Below are positions 56,512 to 64,000 of a stretch of DNA of 64,000 bases, in pieces. Position numbers and translations under genes: made by a program. The notes below the pieces were generated by a model that saw nothing but the letters and a program-made list of their open reading frames with translations, had not been told where the DNA came from and searched no databases. Source of the stretch: Neostapfia colusana (Eukaryota; Streptophyta; Magnoliopsida; Poales; Poaceae); contig JASWHV010000005.1 in NCBI GenBank assembly GCA_030760725.1, positions 95,114,622 through 95,178,621 of the forward strand. The letters are read 5' to 3'. Numbering within the stretch: position 1 is the first letter of the stretch; each line of letters opens with the position of its first letter.

Positions 56512-58657
56512 CATAGGATTTCAGAGGCTTATCGCCATTTCATCCACCCTACCTTGATCCTGTGGCAAACATGCTCATCAATATCGTCATTGCTTTGTAA
56601 CATTGATCCTAAGTATCGGAAAGAGTCCCTTCTAGGTACTATTTGTCCTTGTAGACTAACATTTCCCTCTTCATGACCAACACCACTAAAGTCACACCTC
56701 ATATACTCGGTCTTGGTCCTACTAAGTCTAAACCCCTTGGACTCTAAGGTTTGTCTCCATAACTCTAATTTCGTATCAACACCATCCCTAGTTTCATCTA
56801 CCAGCACTACATCATCGGCAAAGAGCATGCACCAAGAGATATCCCCTTGTATATCCTTCGACACCTCATCCATCACCAAGGAAAAAATGTATGAGCTCAA
56901 AGCTGATCCTTGATGTAGTCCTACCGTGATAGGAAATGAATCAATCTCACTATCACTTACGCGCACACTTGTCCTAACATTATTATACGTATTCTTGATA
57001 AATGTAATGTACTTTGTTGGCACTTTATGTTTCTCTAGTGCCCACCACATGACTGACTTTGGTATCTTGTCGTACGCCTTATCCAAGTCAATGAACACCA
57101 TATGTAGGTCCTTCTTCTGCTCCTTATATCTCTCCATAAGCTGACGAAGCAAAAAAATCGCCTCCATAGTAGACCTCCAAGGCATAAAACCAAACTGATT
57201 TTTAGTGACATTGGTCACTTTCCTCAGGCGATGTTCAATCACTCTCTCCCAAATCTTCATAGTATGACTCATAAGCTTAATCCCCTGATAATTAGTACAG
57301 ATTTGAATATCTCCTTTATTTTTGAAGATAGGTACTAATATACTTTTCCTTCATTCTTCAGGCATCTTGTTTGACTGAAAAATATCGTTGAATAGCTTTG
57401 TGAGCCATACTATTGCCACGTTCCTAAGGCATCTCCACACCTCAATAGGGACATCATCAAGATCGAGGGCCTTTCCTCATGTCATCCTTTTTAAGGCCTC
57501 CTTAACCTCCAACTCTTGTATCCTCCACACGAACCGCATGTTGGAGTCATCAAAGGAGTCATCCAACTCAACCATAATGCTTCCATTCCCATCATTGAAT
57601 AGCCCATTAAAGTAATCCCGCCATCTATTCTTAATCTCTTTATCCTTCACTAGAATGCGATCAATCTCATCTTTGATGCATTTAACTTGACTGAAATCCC
57701 TCATCTTTCTCTTGCGAATTTTTTCTATCTTGTATATGCCCTTTTCACCTTCTTTTGCCTCTAGTCTCTCATATAACTCATCATAGGCCTGTCCTCTTGC
57801 TTTACTCACAACTCGCCTTGCATTTTTCTTAGCCTCTTTGTACTTAAGCATGTTGCTTGTGCTTCTATCATGATGTCAACTCTTGTAGCACTCCTCCTCC
57901 TTAATGGCCTTTTGTACATTCTTATTCCACCACCAAGTGTCTTTATCTACAAGTTTCATTCCTTTTGCCACACCGAACACCTCACTAGCTATCTTCCTAA
58001 TGCAAGTTGCCAGCTTCACCCACATACTATCTGCATCTCCATTTTTTGCCCAGGGTTCTTTTGTGATCACCCTATTTTTAAAGGATTCCTATGATTCCCC
58101 TTTCAACTTCCACCACTTCATTCTTGTGATTTTGACATCTTTGTCCTGCAAAGAACATGTATGGAAGCGAAAGTCAACTACCACAAGCTTATGTTGTGTC
58201 ACAACACACTTTCCGGGGATCACCTTACAATCTAGACACTCCCGTCTAACTCTTCTCCTAGTGAGGACAAAGTCAATCTGGCTAGAGTGTTGTGCACTGC
58301 TAAAGGTCACTAGGTGAGATTGCCTCTTCCTAAAGAGGGTGTTAGCTACCAACAGACTATAGGCTACGGCAAAGTCTAGGATGTCCTTACCCTCTTGATT
58401 TCTATCGCCGCATCCAAAGTCTCCATGTACTCCATCAAATCCTATGTTAGTTGCACCCACATGACCATTGAGATCTCCTCCTATGAGGAGTTTCTCGGTT
58501 ATCGCTACACTACTAACCATATCCTCCAAGTCCTCCCAAAATTGCCTCTTAGCACTCATGTTGAGCCCAACTTATAGGGCATAAGCACTAATGACGTTCA
58601 AGACAATGTCCCCAATTACTATCTTAATTAAGATGATCCTATCCCCTCGTCTTCGAA

Positions 58658-58662
58658 CATCC
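58658..58662. repeat. Left target duplication of B-right (CATCC)
   Basis: Five bases before the LTR start TGTAAGG. The right copy should follow the 3' LTR outside the window. Confidence 0.55.
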
Positions 58663-61127
58663 TGTAAGGGTCTAAGTTTTTGGCACATATTCAAAGTGTT
58701 CATCACCACACACACACTTCATTTGAAGAAACTTGATGAATACATTTGAAGAGCAAGCAAACACAATTAACATGTTCATTAGAGACTAAACTCACAAGAT
58801 GCAAAAGTGACATTTCCCACATGCATCATATGGAGGCTGCGCATATGAACAACTCCTACACCTTGCTAGGAATGTCCATGCCAAATTTCACCCAAATTCA
58901 AAACCTTTTTGAAATCCTTTTAGTTATAGCTAGAAAGAGGGTGGTTTGAACTCAAATTCAAATTCAAACTATTCCCATCCCATGAATTCAAAAGTGGAAG
59001 GCATATTCTTATTCAACACATTTTTGTGAGCTCACACACCAATTTTCACTCCATTTGGAGTTGATCTTGACATGAGCTAAGTTTAGCAAATTTAAACTTT
59101 ATTTGAATTTCAAACTGCATATGTGCTGAAAATATATTCAAACAAATCCCAATTTGAATTCTATCCAATTCAAATGGCCAGAGGGTAGGTAATTCAAATA
59201 ACCAGAGTTATTTGGGTCTCTACTGTTTATAGCAGTGGGGAAAATTCAATTTCAGAGGTTGAAACCGGAGCGGGACCCACATGTCAGCCTCACTAGTGTT
59301 TCAACCGACTGAAGTCACCGCAGCTAGGAACCTTCAAATTAAGTGAAACCAACTCCATTAGAACCCTCTGAAAATCTAGTTTTCAGAAAGTCATGACTTG
59401 CTCTATGAAAATCCCTAAAACACCCTAGGAGCTCCAATTAAGGTCAAGTGCATAATTATTTGTGGAGAGCTCAAATGAGGTTTGCTGCAAATAAAACTTG
59501 GCCAAGTATCTGTTTAGGTTGTGCCCAAACCACAGTAAAAAATTCAGAGTCATTGGGTCGGTCTAGTAAGACTTATAGTCTTCACAAGTTAAATTCAATT
59601 TAAATGCATTTAAATTGATACATATTTATGTTATCTCATGTAGTCGCTAAGTTTGAGGAGGAACCCGAAATCTTAGACTTCGTCACTCCGGAAGAGAGCT
59701 AGCCTACGACCAAGAGCAGCAAGGCAAGCTCCGGTTTGCATTAACCCGTTTTACAACTTTTTACTGTTTTGAAAACTTACTTTGAGCACCCACTTATTTC
59801 TTGCATTAGGGTCTTGTTTGACATAGCCAAGAAAACCATAGGTTGGGATTAGGTTTGAAAACCTCGTTAGCTACTGCAATACTAAGACAGTGTAGGATTC
59901 GGTACAAGTCGAGTAGTTGGAACTACTCGCGAGAATAGGCTAGAGGCACATCGCTCGGGTAAAGATATCAAATGAAACACATGGCAAGAAAAATGAGACC
60001 GAGCGGAGAGTAAGGGCAACAGGACTTTGGGGCCTGGGTGCTATAGCTCCGCTTGTGTCGATTGAGGACCGAGCCGTGTGCGGGCCTGTTGAACAAGCTA
60101 GAACAGTACCGAAGACCTACCGGCTATATGGAAACCGGGAAACCGATGTAACTCGGGTAGCTGGGTATTGAGGCATTGCCTGTCGTTCAGAGGGTAGGTT
60201 GAGAGCTCGAGGTGTAAATCGGCTGGCGGCACTGCGGATGCGCGCGCAAAGACCTCTTGCTCGGGACGATAGGACCGGTTCAATATTTGGCTAACGGGTG
60301 AAAGGTGGTTGCGTACGACGTCAGTGATGGTTGCTGTAGGCAACATCGAGTACGAGCGTACGTGACGGGTTATTCAGTTAACCCTGCAGGTGTAAATCGA
60401 TTATAATCGCCGTCCTCGCGGTCTGTGAGTACCACTTGTTCACTGTACCATGACGTAGAAAGAACAAGCTAGATTCATGTTAAAAGTTTGCTGATTTGAA
60501 AGATATACCTTGCTTGTTAATGTCTTGTTGTAGTTTAGAGTTAATTAAAGTTTTTTTCAACTTTGGGCAAAGTACATGAGAGAAATGCCTTTCTTGTTTG
60601 ATTGCGGCTCTCTCATGTGCCTTAGCGTAAGGTTCTCCACAACTTGATGCTAAAACATTGAAAGTAAGGTTCAAATAATTAGGCGATTACTTTATAAATT
60701 ATTTACCTTATGTACCCTGTACCCATCATGTAGAAGTTCTATGTATAGGAGAGACGGGTCAGTCTTGCTGAGCCATCGTGCTCACTGCTTGTGTTTGAAG
60801 CTTTTGCAGGGGTCTATGAGGAAGGGACTCCCGAGGAGGAGACGAAACCCTAGGAGGGGAACCCTGTCGAGTGGGAGTCGTGCACGCCACCGTGTTAGTG
60901 TGTGTGCGTGCTAGCGGGGATACGTTCACGGGCTGAACGTGAACTCGATGCATAGTCTACGCCCGTGAGTGTGGATTGGACTATTTTGTTGTAAAAATGT
61001 TCATAAACTGGTTTATGTAATAAAACTTTGCTTTCACTTTGTATCTTTGACGTGCGTTATCCGGTGTTGTGCAACGCAGCACCACTCAACGTGATCCTGG
61101 CTCGACAAGCTCGATGGGGTCGTGTCA
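58663..61127 (+). mobile_element. 5' LTR of element B-right, with a large internal deletion
   Basis: 2465 bp, TGTAAGGGTC...GGTCGTGTCA. It aligns by eye with the reverse of B-left but lacks about 1.6 kb (the equivalent of about 17270-18810 in B-left), including its GC-rich block. The junction lies near 59325 (CAGCTAGGAACC). A short GGAAC-like match at both deletion ends suggests recombination between microhomologies. The right end is followed by a good primer site. Confidence 0.87.
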
Positions 61128-61130
61128 GCG

Positions 61131-61143
61131 TGGTATCAGAGCT
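61131..61143 (+). other. Primer binding site of B-right
   Basis: TGGTATCAGAGCT three bases after the LTR. tRNA-iMet type. Confidence 0.9.
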
Positions 61144-62622
61144 CGCTTGAGGTTTAATGCACTACAAAGGTCATCTTTGTCAAAAATTCGGTGAGGAACG
61201 AGTTAGTGGCCCATATAAGGATGTTATTAGTGTATAGAAAGTGACATACTAACCTATTTGATTATGTCGGAAAATCGTGCATCTTGGGATGCTTTATGTC
61301 TTGGAGGGTGCACGTAAGCGCTGTCCACCAGTGCACACAAGCTGAAGGGTGGAGCCCCACGGGTGGCAGGTAACTCGACTCGCTTTAATATCCTCTACGA
61401 CTTTTCATGTCGTTTGGGGTATTCGAGCAACGTCTGTCCCTGGCGTGCTTTGGGCAATTTGGGAGACCCCGTCACGTGGTCAGTAACGTGAACACGTAGC
61501 TCAAGGCGTGTTTGGCTTGAGAACATCCGAGCGAGTGATGACGGTCGGGTGTATGAACTGTATGGATACCGGGCTCGGTGTGCAGCCGAGTCTGACGATT
61601 GTTTGAGTTATCTGCAGTTAGTCTAACCATGAAACAGTAGACGTGTAGCATCCGTGTGCGAGTGACGCTTAGTGCCACTGAACTCACGAAGCCGGCTAAG
61701 TCTGGTATAGGTTTTTCTTTGTGAGGACGTAATATCGACTTGAACTGGTGACGCATCGACGTCACACCCCACTAAATGATCAACTTTATGGAAAATTTGA
61801 AAGTTTTAATCCGGAGTACTAATACTTGATGTATCTCCTTCCCTTAATCAGGACATTCAAAGTTAACAAGTTTTTTTAACTTATAGGATACTAAGGACAT
61901 AGTCCCCTGTTTTCAGTAAGGCTGAAGTTAATCAGAGGATAGAGGTTGAGTTATTTCGACGTTGGGGTCATATGATACATTTCTGGAAAGCTTTGGAAGA
62001 GTTTTACAACTTTTCTGTGGAGTTCCAGAGGTGTTTAATCTCTTAACCAATCGAAAAATGCAGTGGAGTTGAAACTGTCTAGAAAACAGGACAGAGCAAA
62101 CACTCTCTGTAACTCTCTGTAAATTGAGCATAACTTCCTGCATAAAAATCCAAAAATAGAAAATAAGGTAGTTCTGAAAAGTTCATGAGATGGATTACAA
62201 CTTTGTAACAGAAAGTTTTGTCAGATTTGGTGTAGAATTAACTGGGATTTTTAGATTAAATCAGTACCTCAAGCAGGGAGGTGTTGTCCAATTTTCTCTA
62301 AAAATTCCGTCAACTTTGACATCGCATAACTTTTGAACCAGGACAGATCTTAGGCCAAGCAAATACTTTCTGAAAATCTATTGAAGTTAGCTTGAACTTT
62401 GATGTTGAGCTCCGGAATTGGTTTTGCCTTTAGCATGGTCTAAATCAGGTTGAAATGGAAATTGGTCAGGGCTGTCATATTGGATAGCAGATCAGCGGTC
62501 AAACTTGTTTAAGTTTAATCTATGCTTCCAAGTTTTATGGGTTCAGTGACATGTTTTATGTTATAACTCAATGGTTTACTGTTTAAATAAATATTTGATA
62601 TTTCTCAAATATGTTTCTATAG
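61144..62622 (+). mobile_element. Leader of B-right before ORF0
   Basis: 1.5 kb. Its first 0.9 kb aligns with 14537-15431 in reverse. It contains a donor-like ACGTAAGCGCTGTCC near 61308 that is also present in B-left (rc of about 15251-15265). No reading frame of note before 62623. Confidence 0.75.
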
Positions 62623-63586
62623 ATGACAACAGATAAACAATTGGAGAACGATTGGTTGGTGTCCCACTGTTCTCACCGTAGCGGTTACTCGGAAGTGTTG
62701 AGGCAAATACTTCAATATTTCGGGTATGTTGAGATGCCGCAGTACCTCGCCAAGGAAGAAGGCGAGGAGGAGAACAAGACGTGGACGATTCATGTCGAAG
62801 TTACTGCAGGACCTATGCCACCCGGTTGGGCGCCATTCACCGTTACGGTGAGAGGTAGACAGCCGGAGGGAATGTGGCAAGTGGCGGTCCGCGACACCAT
62901 ATCGCGTTTCTGCCAACTACACGTGAGAGCTATGGAGGGTACTCCATACGCGCTCGTTCCGGTGGAGGGACGGACTAATCATGTGTGAGAAGGGGAGGTA
63001 CATGGAGGCAACCGATCCGGGTTGCCCAAGGTACAGTCCCGCGGAGGCAAACCTCAGTCTCCAATTGAGGGCAGGAAAAGCCGTGATGGACAGCTAAGCT
63101 GTTCATACTGATTGTCTTGCTGCAAAGCTCAAGGAGAGCACAAGCCGTGGAGACCATTTCGAGAGTGCTCACAGCGCACTCCGCAATGTGCTCCTTCCGA
63201 CGATAAAGCGACTGAATGAGCAACACAATCAGTTGCATTGTCTGAAGAAGGCGAAGAAGAAAAGCCGTGTCGACATCACGGCTTTGCAACAACAGGTGCA
63301 GGCTCTGACCCAGTAGAACGAGATCCTTACTCAAGAGCGGGACGACGCTATTGAGGAGGGGCAAGGCTGGGAAGAGGACTACAACCAAGCCATGGACGAG
63401 GTGCACACGTTGCAGGACCTCGTACCTCCGGTAATAGGCATACCGGTGGTAGGTGATATACCTGTGGTTTTGGGTCTTCCGGCTATGGGAGAACCCGAGC
63501 TGGAAGAGGAGATTGTAGACCCAGAGCCACCAGCAGAGGTACCGGAGGAGGACGACCTGCAGGAGGTCGAATTCTACTCCGAGTAG
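62623..63586 (+). pseudogene. ORF0 of element B-right, decayed
   Basis: Sense-strand frame between leader and gag. It opens at ATG 62623 for 121 codons (…MPPGWAPFTVTVRGR, then VRDTISRFCQLH) to TGA near 62986. It then continues one frame over with YSPAEANLSLQLRAGKAVMD, TAA at 63095, a long charged and probably coiled-coil stretch (LPTIKRLNEQHNQL…ITALQQQVQALTQ), TAG at 63314, and an acidic Pro/Glu-rich end (EEEIVDPEPPAEVPEEDD…) with the natural stop at 63584. The TAA and TAG interrupt an otherwise continuous frame. Part of it resembles ORF0 of C. Intact length would be about 320 codons. Function unknown. Confidence 0.72.
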
Positions 63587-63859
63587 GAGGTTACCGTTGC
63601 CAAGTAGGGCAGCTGGGTGATGTAACCTAAACTTTTGTAATCGGTGACATGTCGTGTAGATAATAGTGTATGTATAGGTAGTGATGACATAAGCACGACT
63701 TCTCGGAGATCTGAAACTAATGTATCTTGTATAAAGTTTATGCTTTATCAATATATGTGAATGTTGTGCAAATTATTCATGCGTCACTTCAAATACTTAC
63801 TGTTTCATAGGGAATTTTAAGCATGACATGTGCTGATCGCTGCTGTTTTAAATTTCAGA
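63587..63859 (+). mobile_element. Spacer between ORF0 and gag of B-right
   Basis: Ends in GTGCTGATCGCTGCTGTTTTAAATTTCAG, with a branch-point-like CTGAT, a T-rich run and CAG, one base before the gag ATG. This looks like a plant 3' splice site. Confidence 0.5.
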
Positions 63860-64000
63860 ATGACTCGTACTCGTGCCAACCCGGACGTTGGGGGTTCCAG
63901 TCAGGGGGAAAAGACCTCCTAACAGCCTCCCGAGGACTCCTCGGGACAACAACAGCGGCAACAGCAACAACTGCCACCGCCAACGGTTACATTGGCAGAC
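63860..64000 (+). pseudogene. Start of gag of element B-right, interrupted
   Basis: ATGACTCGTACTCG gives MTRTRANPDVGGSSQ, parallel to MVRTHSQMEIGGSS of A. A TAA at 63920 breaks the frame after 20 codons. It then reads Gln/Pro-rich sequence (QQQRQQQQLPPP) to the end of the window, as expected for the gag N-terminus. The rest lies outside. Confidence 0.75.

Larger units (their letters stand above)
55161..58662 (-). pseudogene. RTE-type LINE, 5' part outside the window, decayed
   Basis: Read on the minus strand. First comes an endonuclease part (58559-58089: GGDLNGHVG, then SQIDFVLTRRR and TQHKLVVVDF), then a linker (57851-57477). The reverse transcriptase follows (57272-56529) with NQFGFMPWRSTMEAIFLLRQ, DLDKAYDKIP, and FADDVVLVDE as the catalytic box. 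The C-terminal tail RWFGHIQQRPP and RRGRGQPKLTCKEAIKRDL (55554-55330) is typical of plant RTE elements. The 3' end at 55161 consists of TTG-like units, the usual RTE tail. Stops and frame shifts break the frame. A hAT element sits between RT and tail, and B-right cuts the endonuclease start at 58662. A (TA)n tract lies at about 55230-55241. Confidence 0.9.

Noticed and set aside
53821..58662. Exon 6 and later exons of TFIIA-L
   Set aside because: I looked for the acidic and C-terminal conserved text on the plus strand and saw none; the stretch is intron and mobile elements.

Overview
This is a plant nuclear window, most likely from a grass (Poaceae) with a large repeat-rich genome. The grounds are nested long-LTR Ty3/gypsy elements carrying tRNA-iMet primer sites, an RTE-type LINE ending in TTG units, a hAT element of a type common in grasses, and one host gene with small exons and GT..AG introns. 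There is no operon structure or other prokaryotic signal. The species cannot be read from the sequence.

About 80 percent of the window is LTR retrotransposons inserted into one another; letters A-I are my own labels. From the left: A (minus strand) is a young element with one open gag-pol frame (4411-8874) between two almost identical 4.1-kb LTRs (228-4342 and 10422-14536). Bases 1-227 are again A leader with a primer site against the left LTR, so A is a tandem array sharing LTRs. A sits in the leader of B-left (leader 14537-15431, LTR 15450-19500). B-left abuts a truncated Ty1/copia-like LTR (19501-20711) full of a 12-bp palindrome. That LTR lies in the ORF0 of C (plus strand; decayed gag-pol 21488-26159; 3' LTR 26048-27655 plus 30747-31530). 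The C LTR is split by D, an inverted solo LTR of a related family (27656-30746, TSD TGCCA). C lies in the protease region of E (minus; gag 31531-32847, leader to 34942, LTR from about 34959).

The E LTR is interrupted by G, a Tat/Retand-like element (LTR 35462-36158 plus 39839-40976, leader, decayed gag near 49867-51270). G carries a solo LTR F (36159-39838) and a complete but decayed element H (41084-48488, minus, TSD CGAGC). A truncated LTR, I (about 51591-51969), ends the repeat block.

The host gene follows: the first five coding exons of the large subunit of transcription factor TFIIA (52809-53820, 195 codons, all splice sites canonical). Its fifth intron is not closed in the window. It holds a non-autonomous DNA element (54168-54878), an RTE LINE on the minus strand (about 55161-58662) with a 745-bp hAT element inside it (55767-56511, 8-bp TSD), and B-right on the plus strand (LTR 58663-61127, primer site, leader, decayed ORF0 62623-63586, gag start 63860, running off the end).

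The main points of interest are the LTR-sharing tandem of A; a Gag in A without a zinc knuckle; a splice-acceptor-like CAG one base before the gag ATG in A, B and E; ORF0 in B and C; G-box arrays in the U3 of two different LTRs; palindrome arrays in the copia LTR; and the repeat-filled intron of TFIIA-L. No free-standing non-coding RNA gene, CRISPR array or prokaryotic element was seen.
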